This document shows, piece by piece, positions 38,821-47,039 of a stretch of 64,000 nucleotides of DNA. The stretch covers positions 60,336 to 124,335 of the forward strand of contig JAQTXC010000004.1 in NCBI GenBank assembly GCA_028689015.1. The letters are read 5' to 3'. Within the stretch, counting starts at the first letter, position 1. Every line of letters starts with the position of its first letter. Origin of the DNA: Dechloromonas sp. Its GTDB lineage: Bacteria; Pseudomonadota; Gammaproteobacteria; Burkholderiales; Rhodocyclaceae. Made by a program: the position numbers and the translations under genes. Under the pieces are notes generated by a model. The model was not told the DNA's origin, made no database searches, and saw only the letters and a list, made by a program, of their open reading frames with translations.

Positions 38821-39906
38821 TTAACGACGGCGCAGCAGCAGGCCGCATTCCAGATGGTGGGTGTAGGGAAACTGGTCGAAGGCAGCGGCTGCGGCAATGT
38901 GATGCGTGTCGTGCAGGGCGGCCACATTGTCACGCAGGGTTTGCGGGTTGCAGGAGATGTAAAGAATGTGCGTGAAGCCGCGTGCCAGTTCGAGGGTCGC
39001 CGGGTCGAGTCCGGCCCGTGGCGGGTCGAGAAAAATGGTCGAGAAGCGGTAGCTGGCCAGGTCGACATCCTTGAGGCGCTGGAAGGATTCACCCGCGGTC
39101 AGGGCCGCACTGATTTCATCGCTCGACATGCGGACCAGCACGGTGTTTTTGATTTCGTTGGCTTCGAGGTTGTAGATCGCGGCCTGGACGGAGGATTTGC
39201 TGACCTCGGTGGCGAGTACCTTGCCAAAATAAGGGGCCAAGGCCACGGTGAAATTGCCGTTGCCACAGTACAGTTCGAGCAGATCCCCGGCCAGCGGGGC
39301 GACCTGGGCGCAGGCCCAGCCCAGCATCTGGCGGTTGACCTCGCCATTGGGCTGGCTGAAGCTGCCTTCCAGTTGCTTGTAGCCCAGGCTGCGGCCATTG
39401 AGTTCAAACGACTCCATGACCCAGTCGCGGTCAAGGACGATTTTTTGACCCCGGCTGCGGCCGATGATGCGGATGCGTAAATCGGCCGCCAAGGCGCGGG
39501 CAGCGGCTTCCCAGGCCTCGTCCAGCGTGCGGTGATAAATCAGCGTGACCAGTAACTCGCCGCTCAGGGTGGCGAGGAATTCGATGGCGAAAACACGGTG
39601 CCGCAAGACCTCGCTAGCCATCAGTGCCAGGCGCAAGCGGGGCATCAGGCGGCAAATGGTGAGGTGGGCGACCGGAAAGTCGGTCATCAGGATCGGTTTT
39701 TTGGTCTCCGGGTCGAACATCGCGTAATCGATGTCGTCGCCGTGGTGCCAGAGACGGAATTCGACGCGTAGACGGTAATGGCGGGGTGGCGAGCGAAAAA
39801 CTGCCGGTTCTGGCAAATCGAAGGGCGCGAAGTCGGCCTTGTAGCGGTCGACCTTGGTGGCGAGCAGATTTTCGTACTGGGCGGGATCGATGGCGGGCAG
39901 GGTCAT
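38821..39906 (-). CDS. trmA: tRNA (uracil(54)-C5)-methyltransferase TrmA
   Basis: A 361-residue enzyme that makes ribothymidine 54 in the tRNA T-loop. The AdoMet site is LLELYCGNGNFT. The catalytic cysteine lies in YISCNPQTLRDN, and the late FPYTHHLECGLLLRR end contains the general-base glutamate region. The N-terminal RNA-binding part YRLRVEFRLWHHGDDIDYAMF is typical of TrmA rather than RlmC/RlmD, as is the absence of a TRAM domain and iron-sulfur cysteines. Confidence 0.97.
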   Translation of the reverse strand: MTLPAIDPAQYENLLATKVDRYKADFAPFDLPEPAVFRSPPRHYRLRVEFRLWHHGDDIDYAMFDPETKKPILMTDFPVAHLTICRLMPRLRLALMASEVLRHRVFAIEFLATLSGELLVTLIYHRTLDEAWEAAARALAADLRIRIIGRSRGQKIVLDRDWVMESFELNGRSLGYKQLEGSFSQPNGEVNRQMLGWACAQVAPLAGDLLELYCGNGNFTVALAPYFGKVLATEVSKSSVQAAIYNLEANEIKNTVLVRMSSDEISAALTAGESFQRLKDVDLASYRFSTIFLDPPRAGLDPATLELARGFTHILYISCNPQTLRDNVAALHDTHHIAAAAAFDQFPYTHHLECGLLLRRR

Positions 39907-39949
39907 GAGCGGACAGCGGGGGGCTAGCCCCCGGGTAAGGAGTTCGAGA

Positions 39950-41686
39950 TCAGGTCTGGGCCATGGCGCGTTGCACCTTGGCGTATTCGGCCAGCAGGCG
40001 TTGATGCAGGTCGCAGCCGGCCAGCGTCAGGCCTGGCGAGACGAGGCCGAAGAAGCGGATTTCGCCATCAATCAGATCGGTAGCCAGGTCCAGCGTTTCT
40101 TCGCTGTAGAGGTCGACCAGGGCGGCTTCGTAGGCGTCGGGGTCGGTCATCTCGAGCAGCGTGGCGATGCAGGCATAAACCCGGCGGCGGCTGGCGTCGA
40201 GTTGGTCGAACTGGCGCACCCATTCGCAGCCTTCACGCACGGCGTCCATGTCGCCGGCCGCCAGCGCCAGCTGGGTTTTCAGTTCGCCAACCCGCAGGTC
40301 GGCCCACAGCGAACCGGCATCAGCCGCCAGACCAATCAGCGCGGCGACCGGCTTTTCGTCAGCGATGTTGAGTTCGTTGAGGATGTCGAGCAATTCACCG
40401 GCCTGGTCGTCATCGAGTTCGGCCAAGTTGAGAATCGCCGGGCGGACGACCGCGCCATGGCTGTTGTTTTCCCATTCCAGATCGTCGATCGGGTAAATCT
40501 CCGACAGGCCTGGGACCAGGATGCGGCAGGCGTACATGCCCAGGTGTTCGAAATCGGCGATGTAGATGTCGTGGCCATCGGCGTGAATACGGTCAAGGAG
40601 CCAGGTGGTGTCATCGCGCGTGCTGCCCGCATTGAGGTCGTTGAAATTCCAGTCAACAAAGGCGAAGTCGGCGGTTTCGTTGAAAAAATCCCAATGAACG
40701 ATGCCGCTTGAGTCGACGAAGTGAATTTCGATATTCGGGGCGCTGGCCACTTCGTCGAGATCAAAACCGGGGGGCGGGAAGCCGTCCAGCGCATCGAGGG
40801 CGCGACCCTGCAGCAACTCGGTCAGGGCGCGTTCGAGGGCGATTTCAAAGCGCGGGTGGGCGCCAAAACTGGCGAATACGCCTTGGTCACGCGGATTGAG
40901 CAGCGTGACGCACATCACCGGATACTGGCCGCCGAGTGAGGCATCCTTGACCCGGATGCCAAAACCGGCAGCGCGCAGGCCGGCAATGCCCGCCGCGATG
41001 GTCGGGTAACGGGCAATGACCTCGTCGGGAACGTCAGGTAGGCACAGTCCTTCGGCAATGACCTTGAACTTGACGTGGCGTTCGAGGATTTCCGATAGCG
41101 CCTGGGCACGCGCTTCGGCCGGGGTGTTGCCGGCCGACATGCCATTGCTGACATAGAGATTGCTGATCAGGTTGACTGGAAACAGCACCTCGGCACCGTC
41201 GCGCTGGCGGGTGTAGGGAATGGCGCAGATGCCGCGTTCGAAATGGCCGGTGTTCATATCGACCAGCGCTTCGGCCGGAATGCTGCCTTCCGGGTTGTAG
41301 AAGGCTTGCAATTCCGGAGTCAGCAATTCGGCCGGCCAGACGGTGTCGACCGCGGGTAGCCAGCGTTCGCGCGGGTAGTGGGCGAAAGTGTTGTGGGCGA
41401 CGGTTTCGCCCAGGTAATAGTGATTCCAGAAGTAATTGCACGACAGGCGCTCGAAATACTCGCCAAGAGCGCTGGCCCGGGCGGCCAGTTCGCTGGCGCC
41501 TTTGCCGTTGGTGAACATTAGCGGGCAGTCGCGGTTACGGATGTGCACCGACCAGACGCTATCGACCGGGTTGAGCCAGGAGCATTCCTCGATGTCGAAG
41601 CCGAGCGCAGCCAGTTGGCCCTGCATGCGGCTGATGGCCTGTTCGAGCGAGGCATCCTTGCCCGGTATGAAGTGTTCTTGTTGCAT
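39950..41686 (-). CDS. ycaO: YcaO-family protein (RimO accessory type)
   Basis: A 578-residue YcaO protein close to E. coli YcaO in length (586). The YcaO ATP-binding core lies at ~60-400 with GKGASELAARASALGEYFERLSCNY, TPAEARAQALSEILERHVKF and the acidic IEIHFVDSSG. The last ~170 residues form a helical, TPR-like region. YcaO proteins activate amide backbones with ATP; the E. coli member assists RimO in methylthiolation of ribosomal protein S12. I chose ATG 41686 because AGGA is spaced 6-7 bases before it; ATG 41692 would have no spacing. No rimO gene is in the window. Confidence 0.88.
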   Translation of the reverse strand: MQQEHFIPGKDASLEQAISRMQGQLAALGFDIEECSWLNPVDSVWSVHIRNRDCPLMFTNGKGASELAARASALGEYFERLSCNYFWNHYYLGETVAHNTFAHYPRERWLPAVDTVWPAELLTPELQAFYNPEGSIPAEALVDMNTGHFERGICAIPYTRQRDGAEVLFPVNLISNLYVSNGMSAGNTPAEARAQALSEILERHVKFKVIAEGLCLPDVPDEVIARYPTIAAGIAGLRAAGFGIRVKDASLGGQYPVMCVTLLNPRDQGVFASFGAHPRFEIALERALTELLQGRALDALDGFPPPGFDLDEVASAPNIEIHFVDSSGIVHWDFFNETADFAFVDWNFNDLNAGSTRDDTTWLLDRIHADGHDIYIADFEHLGMYACRILVPGLSEIYPIDDLEWENNSHGAVVRPAILNLAELDDDQAGELLDILNELNIADEKPVAALIGLAADAGSLWADLRVGELKTQLALAAGDMDAVREGCEWVRQFDQLDASRRRVYACIATLLEMTDPDAYEAALVDLYSEETLDLATDLIDGEIRFFGLVSPGLTLAGCDLHQRLLAEYAKVQRAMAQT

Positions 41687-41729
41687 GGGCATCCTGCCTG
41701 ATTCGTGAGGGGCGCAGTGTACGACAGTC

Positions 41730-41755
41730 TGGCCGTCGATTGCGGTCGACGGCCA
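41730..41755 (-). terminator. Perfect hairpin between the 165-residue gene and ycaO
   Basis: TGGCCGTCGA and TCGACGGCCA (10 pairs) enclose a 6-base loop, 23 bases after the stop of the upstream gene. No T tract follows on either strand, so termination is only likely, not certain. Confidence 0.45.
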
Positions 41756-41777
41756 AGTTGGCTGAATTTTGTGCTGC

Positions 41778-42275
41778 TTAATCCTTGCGGCGGCGGGCCG
41801 GCATTGGTTTGCGCTGGCGCTGGCCCGGGCGCTTGGTGGTTTCGGCCGGTTTGGGTTTGGCAACCAGCAGGTTTTTGGCCGAGCTGGCCGCTGCGGCGCG
41901 GTGGGCCAAAATGGCCGCGCGCAAGGCGTCGACCGTGATCGCCGGCACAACAGCCAGGGCGGCTTCGGCCGGGGCGGCCCAGTCTGCGAGTTGCTGGCGC
42001 AGGGCAAACAGGCGTTCCGGCGTCTCGACCTTGCGCGGCAATGTCTCGATCAGGGCTTCAGCCGCTGCCGTCAATTGCACGCCCTCGCCGCTGGCGGTCA
42101 GCAGACCGGCCGCCGTGAGTCGCGGAAAGGCGTCGACCAACTTGTCGGCGACTGGCACGTTGTTTTGCAGTAAATCAATGGCGGCGACGATGTCCAGCGC
42201 CTCGGCCGGCCGTCGCTTGGCTGCCATGGCGGTGGCCAGAAGCAGGAGAACGTCGACGTCGTGGATCAGGGACAT
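41778..42275 (-). CDS. Hypothetical protein with winged-helix-like N-terminus and basic tail
   Basis: A 165-residue protein that I do not recognise. Residues ~1-85 are helical with an order suggestive of a winged helix (LLLLATAMAAKRRPAEALDIVAAIDLL, PRLTAAGLLTASGEGVQLT). The last ~35 residues are strongly basic and rich in Lys/Pro/Arg (AKPKPAETTKRPGQRQRKP, ARRRKD), like nucleic-acid-binding tails. The start at 42275 gives MSLIHDVDVL. It lies upstream of ycaO on the same strand and divergent from a large hybrid kinase. RNA or DNA binding is a guess from the tail. Confidence 0.65.
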   Translation of the reverse strand: MSLIHDVDVLLLLATAMAAKRRPAEALDIVAAIDLLQNNVPVADKLVDAFPRLTAAGLLTASGEGVQLTAAAEALIETLPRKVETPERLFALRQQLADWAAPAEAALAVVPAITVDALRAAILAHRAAAASSAKNLLVAKPKPAETTKRPGQRQRKPMPARRRKD

Positions 42276-42424
42276 GGCAATCTTTCGCGGCAGTATTTTG
42301 TCAAGGTGCGCAGTGTAAAGCCTGGCCGGGGTTTTTCGGCCAATTTCTGGTTTTTTGCACGGGTTTTCCATTAATGCAGTTTTTTGAGATATTTGTAGCT
42401 ATACCCGCTAAACTGCTAGGCCTC

Positions 42425-42446
42425 GGCGCGCTGATTTCAGTGCGCC
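42425..42446. repeat. Inverted repeat in the 211-base gap between the winged-helix-like gene and the MHYT kinase
   Basis: GGCGCGCTGA and TCAGTGCGCC form a 10-pair hairpin with one G-T pair and two unpaired bases, 41 bases before the kinase start. Upstream (42380-42420) the gap is AT-rich with a TTGAGA box and likely holds the kinase promoter. Nothing else recognisable is seen in this gap. Confidence 0.4.
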
Positions 42447-42486
42447 AGCGGCCACTCTGCCGGATGTTATCCAAGCCCATTTGCTG

Positions 42487-45400
42487 ATGCTCGAGTTCAT
42501 TCAGTCGCCACCTGCCAGCAATCTGTTGTATCTCGGTGAGTACAACCCCCTGCTGGTTTTTCTGTCGCTCGCCATTGCCGTGCTCGCGGCCTATGCAGCC
42601 TTGCAGGTGGCTGACTTGGTGGCCGATTTGCCAGCCGGGCCGTTGCGCGCCAAGTGGATGCTGGCCGGGGGGCTGACCCTGGGCCTGGGGGTGTGGACCA
42701 TGCATTTTGTCGGCATGCTGGCCTTGAGCTTGCCGTGTAGCGTTGGTTTTGCGCCCTGGCTGACTGTTCTGTCCATCTTGCCGGCCATTTTGGCGTGTAC
42801 GCTGGCCTTATCCCTGATTGCCGGACCGCGCATGGGCTGGCGGCGCTTGCTGCTGGGGGCTGCCTTGCTGGCCCTGGGCATTGGCACCATGCATTACAGC
42901 GGGATGGCCGCATTGCAGTTAAACGGCATGCTGCGTTATGACCGCAGCTTGTTTTACCTGTCCTTGCTGGCGGCTTTCCTGCTGGCGATTGTCGCGCTCT
43001 GGGTCAAGGTTGTGGGCTGGCCTAGTAGACTGCTCGGCCGCTGTCGCAATGGCTTGGCCTCGTTGGTGCTGGGCCTGGCGGTGTCGGGGATGCATTACAT
43101 TGCCATGGCCGCTGCCTATTTCATTCGCGATGCCGATGTCGCCATTCCGGACTCGCATCTCAGTCCGACTTTGTTGGCCACTGCCTTGTCGGTGACGACC
43201 CTGCTGCTCCTGATTGCCATGCTGCTGGCCGTGGTCGCTCGTCGCCATGCCATCGATTTGTCGCGGCGTTCGTTCAAGGCCTTGGCCTTGCTTATCCTGG
43301 CCTGGATGGGGCTGGCCTGGCTGGGTTCTGCGCATTACATCCGACAGTCGGCCGATCTGGTGCTGACTCAGGCCCAAAAGCGCGGCAGTTTGCAGATTGA
43401 CCTGATTGCCATCAACTTGGAGGAAACCCTGCAAACCAGTGCCGGCCTGGCCGAGTCACTGGCCCAGGATATGGCGATCCGGCAGGCGCTTTCCCTCGTT
43501 GCGGCAGGTGGTGGCCGCGATGTGCCCAGCCTCAACCAACGTTTTGCCCAACTCAATGCCTACCTGGCGGTCATTGCCCGGACGCAGGCCGTTGATGTCG
43601 CCTGGGTGATGGATGCCCGGGGCTTGAGCATTGCCGCCAGCAATGCGGGGAGTGCCGATAGTTTTGTGGGGCAGGACTACCACGAGCGGGCCTATTTTCA
43701 GAGTGCGCTGCGCGGCGAGCCTGGGCGACAGTACGCCATCGGCCGGACGTCACGGATTCCTGGCTTGTACTACGCCTATCCGGTTCGACAGGCCGGGCGG
43801 GTACTGGGGGCGGTGGTCGTTAAATTGAATATTCCCGATCTGGCGCATCGCTTGGGCCATAGCGGGGTTTTGGTCAGTGATGCCAATGGCGTGGTTATTT
43901 TGTCGCCCGATCCGGCCTTGCTCTGGACGACCTTGTCTGACGCCGGGGTCCTCGGGCTGGATGGCGAGACGCGGCGCCAACAGTATCAGCGCAGCGAGTT
44001 TTCCCCTTTACCCTTGTCCTCATGGGGCGATGATGATTTCCCGCAATTGCAGCGCCTGGCCGGTCAGCCCTTGCCGGTGCTGCTCGAAACGCGCGTTTTG
44101 CTTGGCGACCGTATTGCCGTGCACCTGCCGAGTGAGGTGGCGGAGTGGGAGCGGCTCGAAAATAACCGCTTGTGGCTGTTCGTGTTGCTCACGGTCAGCG
44201 GCAGTTTGATCATCTACTCCATTCATGCCGGCTGGCTTTATTTGCGGGTGATTCGGGCAGCCAACCAGGCTTTATCGGAGCATTTGCAGGCGCGGATTGC
44301 GGTCGACCGCAAAAATCGACTACTTCTTGATTCGATGGCCGAAGGCATTTATGGAGTCGATCGCGAGGGGTGTTGTACGTTTGCCAATCGCGCCTGTATC
44401 GACATGCTGGGTTATGCCAGTGCCAGCGAATTGCTGGGGCAGGAGATGCACGAGTTGATCCACCACAGCCGCAACGATGGGCAACCCTATCCATTGGCTG
44501 AATGTCCGGCGTATTTGCAGATGCTGTCCAGCGCCGGGGCGCATGTCGAAGGGGAAGTGTTCTGGCGCAAGGATGGAACAGCGTTGCCGGTCGAATACTG
44601 GGTGCGGCCGATTATCGAGGCTGGCGAGATCAGCGGCGCTGTGGTCGCCTGGTTTGATGTCACGGCACAGCGGGCCGCCGAGGAGCGTTTGCGCAAGTTG
44701 TCGCAGGCGGTCGAGCAAAGTCAGAATGCAATCATCATTACCGATGCCCGGGGCACGATTGAATACGTCAATGAGGCCTTTGTTCGGGTCAGTGGTTATT
44801 CGATGGCTGAGGTGGTCGGCCATAAGCCCAGCATGCTGCGCTCCGGGCTGACCGCGCCCGAGGTCTACGCTTCGTTGTGGGCCGCCTTGGCCAAGGGCGA
44901 ATGCTGGCAGGGCGAATTGATCAATCGGCGGAAAAATGGTGAAATTTTTACCGAATACCAGATTTTTTCGCCGATTCGACAGCCTGATGGGCGGGTGACC
45001 CACTATCTGGCGGTCAAGGAAGACGTTACCGAGAAAAAACGCACGCTGGCTGAACTGGAAAATTATCGCAAGCACCTGGAAGAACTGGTGCAGATGCGAA
45101 CGCAGGAAATCGAGGCGCTTAATTGTCGTCTGGCGGACAAGGCCGCCGATGCCGACGCCGCCAGTCAAGCCAAAAGCGCTTTCCTGGCCAATATGAGCCA
45201 CGAGATCCGGACGCCACTCAATGCCATTGCCGGCATGATCCACTTGCTGCGCCGCGATGGCCTGACGCCGCGCCAGACCGACCGGCTGGACAAAATTGAT
45301 GCCGCCGGCCAGCACCTGATTGCCTTGATCAACGACATTCTCGATTTGTCGAAAATCGAGGCCGACAAGCTGATCCTGGAGAACATTCCCTTCCACGTCA

Positions 45401-46302
45401 GCGCGCTGTTGGGTGATGTGCTGTCGATGCTCAGCGATCGCGCGCGCGCCAAGGGTCTGCAACTGCAATTGGAAATTGATGAGGCGGTCGGCACCCTGCT
45501 GGGTGATCCCACGCGCTTGCGGCAAGCCCTGATCAACTACGTCAACAATGCGATCAAGTTCTCCGAGCAGGGACGGATTGTCGTGCGCAGTCGCCTCCTT
45601 GAATCGGGGCCTGCCGACGTACTCTTGCGTCTGGAAGTTGAAGACCAGGGGCCAGGGATTTCGCCAGCGGTGCTGCCCACCTTGTTCACCGCCTTCGTCC
45701 AGGCCGACAGTTCGACCACCCGGCGTTACGGGGGAAGTGGGTTGGGTTTGAACATCACCCGCCGACTGGCTGAATTGATGGGTGGGACGGCCGGTGTCGA
45801 AAGCCAGCCCGGGCAGGGTAGCCTGTTCTGGTTTACGGCGCGCTTGCCCCGTGTCAATGAGCATACCCGGCACCACCCGGCGGTGCTGAACGGCTTGGCC
45901 ATCGAGCAGACGCTGCGCGAACGTTTCCGTGGGGCGCGCATTCTGCTGGTGGATGACGAACCGATCAATCGTGAAATTGCCCAGGAAATTCTGAGCGATG
46001 CCGAATTGCAGGTCAGCGCAGCTGAAGACGGCGTTGCGGCGCTGGCCATGGCCGAGGCGGGTGACTATCAACTGGTCCTGATGGATATGCAGATGCCGCG
46101 TATGGACGGCCTGGAAGCCGCGCGGCGTTTGCGCCAACTGCCTGGCTGGTCGACGCGACCGATTATCGCCATGACGGCCAATGCTTTTGCTGAGGACAAA
46201 GCGCGTTGCTTCGACGCCGGGATGTCGGATTTCATTGCCAAACCGGTCGACCCCGATGTTCTGTTCGAGAAATTGTTGTATTGGCTGGCGAAATCAGTCT
46301 GA
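42487..46302 (+). CDS. Hybrid histidine kinase with MHYT membrane sensor, Cache domain, two PAS domains and receiver
   Basis: A 1271-residue sensor, one of the largest in the window. The N-terminal membrane domain carries three MHYT-type motifs: [16 protein letters not shown] and SGMHYIAM, thought to bind copper or a diatomic gas. Then come a membrane helix, a periplasmic Cache region (~290-555), another helix, two PAS domains (~590-700 and ~710-830), a coiled coil, HisKA with H905 in [15 protein letters not shown], HATPase ([19 protein letters not shown]) and a receiver with D1200 in [10 protein letters not shown] chose ATG 42487; an in-frame TTG lies 6 bases earlier. No Hpt domain. A small RsbW-like ATPase gene follows. 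Confidence 0.93.
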   Translation: MLEFIQSPPASNLLYLGEYNPLLVFLSLAIAVLAAYAALQVADLVADLPAGPLRAKWMLAGGLTLGLGVWTMHFVGMLALSLPCSVGFAPWLTVLSILPAILACTLALSLIAGPRMGWRRLLLGAALLALGIGTMHYSGMAALQLNGMLRYDRSLFYLSLLAAFLLAIVALWVKVVGWPSRLLGRCRNGLASLVLGLAVSGMHYIAMAAAYFIRDADVAIPDSHLSPTLLATALSVTTLLLLIAMLLAVVARRHAIDLSRRSFKALALLILAWMGLAWLGSAHYIRQSADLVLTQAQKRGSLQIDLIAINLEETLQTSAGLAESLAQDMAIRQALSLVAAGGGRDVPSLNQRFAQLNAYLAVIARTQAVDVAWVMDARGLSIAASNAGSADSFVGQDYHERAYFQSALRGEPGRQYAIGRTSRIPGLYYAYPVRQAGRVLGAVVVKLNIPDLAHRLGHSGVLVSDANGVVILSPDPALLWTTLSDAGVLGLDGETRRQQYQRSEFSPLPLSSWGDDDFPQLQRLAGQPLPVLLETRVLLGDRIAVHLPSEVAEWERLENNRLWLFVLLTVSGSLIIYSIHAGWLYLRVIRAANQALSEHLQARIAVDRKNRLLLDSMAEGIYGVDREGCCTFANRACIDMLGYASASELLGQEMHELIHHSRNDGQPYPLAECPAYLQMLSSAGAHVEGEVFWRKDGTALPVEYWVRPIIEAGEISGAVVAWFDVTAQRAAEERLRKLSQAVEQSQNAIIITDARGTIEYVNEAFVRVSGYSMAEVVGHKPSMLRSGLTAPEVYASLWAALAKGECWQGELINRRKNGEIFTEYQIFSPIRQPDGRVTHYLAVKEDVTEKKRTLAELENYRKHLEELVQMRTQEIEALNCRLADKAADADAASQAKSAFLANMSHEIRTPLNAIAGMIHLLRRDGLTPRQTDRLDKIDAAGQHLIALINDILDLSKIEADKLILENIPFHVSALLGDVLSMLSDRARAKGLQLQLEIDEAVGTLLGDPTRLRQALINYVNNAIKFSEQGRIVVRSRLLESGPADVLLRLEVEDQGPGISPAVLPTLFTAFVQADSSTTRRYGGSGLGLNITRRLAELMGGTAGVESQPGQGSLFWFTARLPRVNEHTRHHPAVLNGLAIEQTLRERFRGARILLVDDEPINREIAQEILSDAELQVSAAEDGVAALAMAEAGDYQLVLMDMQMPRMDGLEAARRLRQLPGWSTRPIIAMTANAFAEDKARCFDAGMSDFIAKPVDPDVLFEKLLYWLAKSV

Positions 46303-46338
46303 AATATTAATCATTGATGATTTATTTAATATTTAATT

Positions 46339-46352
46339 CATCAAAAATGATG
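46339..46352. repeat. Short inverted repeat in the AT-rich promoter region of the RsbW-like gene
   Basis: CATCA-AAAA-TGATG lies in an unusually AT-rich stretch (46303-46365). A TTATCA -10-like box follows at 46359-46364. Another TGATGA occurs at 46315-46320. Likely operator or promoter element. Confidence 0.35.
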
Positions 46353-46417
46353 TTTGCGTTATCATGCTGATCTCTCGATTCGCCGGCTTTGCGCGGCATA
46401 TTTGCTGAGGTCGTCAG

Positions 46418-47005
46418 ATGAAACGTACGCCTTCCCAAACTGCAAATGCGCTCAGTGCATGCGCATCCTTGTGGCAAGGACGTTGCCCGGTCATGCTCGA
46501 TGGAACGCTGGAATCGCCTGAAATTGCGATGCCGGCACTGGAGTTCATGACGGCGCTGCATTTCGAGGTACGTACCCTGGTTGATGTACGCCTGATCTTG
46601 CCGTTTCTGGCCGGGTTTTTTCCTGATCCCGCCAAGGCGATGCTCGGTATTCACGAATTGCTGAGCAATGCCGTTGAGCATGGCAGTCTGGAAATGGGGG
46701 GGGAACGCAAGGCTGCCTTGCTGGCCAGCAAGGCTTATGACCGTGCCCTGGCGCGTCGTCAGGCAGAGGTCGCCTACCGTGGTCGCCGGGTGGGTGCGCA
46801 GTTGCAGCGCCTGGATGATCGGGTGGAATTGTGCATTACCGATGCCGGCCCGGGATTTGACTGGTCGCAGGCACTGGCCGTGTCGACCGTTGCAGCAGCC
46901 GGACAACACGGCGGCCGCGGCCTGCTGATCGCCCGTGACCACTGTTTCGACGGGCTGTGCTTTGAGGGTCACGGCAACATCGTCCGTTGCTGGTCGCTGA
47001 TCTGA
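46418..47005 (+). CDS. RsbW-like ATP-binding protein (HATPase_c_2), possible anti-sigma or switch kinase
   Basis: A 195-residue protein with a single GHKL ATPase fold. The N box is ELLSNAVEHGS (E80, N84), the G1 box DAGPGFDWS (D142) and the G2 box GGRGLLIARD (~165-174). There is no HisKA domain, so it is not a classical histidine kinase. It resembles anti-sigma factor serine kinases of the RsbW/SpoIIAB group and the ATPase half of RsbU-type regulators. It follows the MHYT kinase after a 115-base AT-rich gap. No STAS-domain antagonist or sigma factor lies nearby, so its partner is unknown. Confidence 0.8.
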   Translation: MKRTPSQTANALSACASLWQGRCPVMLDGTLESPEIAMPALEFMTALHFEVRTLVDVRLILPFLAGFFPDPAKAMLGIHELLSNAVEHGSLEMGGERKAALLASKAYDRALARRQAEVAYRGRRVGAQLQRLDDRVELCITDAGPGFDWSQALAVSTVAAAGQHGGRGLLIARDHCFDGLCFEGHGNIVRCWSLI

Positions 47006-47006
47006 G

Positions 47007-47032
47007 AAAAGCCGCCGGTTCCAACCGGCGGC
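47007..47032 (-). terminator. Terminator of the cNMP-AckA-PduL gene
   Basis: GCCGCCGGTT and AACCGGCGGC (47011-47032) form a perfect 10-base inverted repeat with a two-base centre, followed on the minus strand by TTTT. It lies between two convergent genes, 8 bases past the minus-strand stop. Confidence 0.75.
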
Positions 47033-47039
47033 TGCCGGC

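Noticed and set aside
39950..42007. Longer ycaO frame starting near 42007
   Set aside because: The extra 107 residues are an out-of-frame read of the 165-residue gene; AGGA spacing supports ATG 41686.
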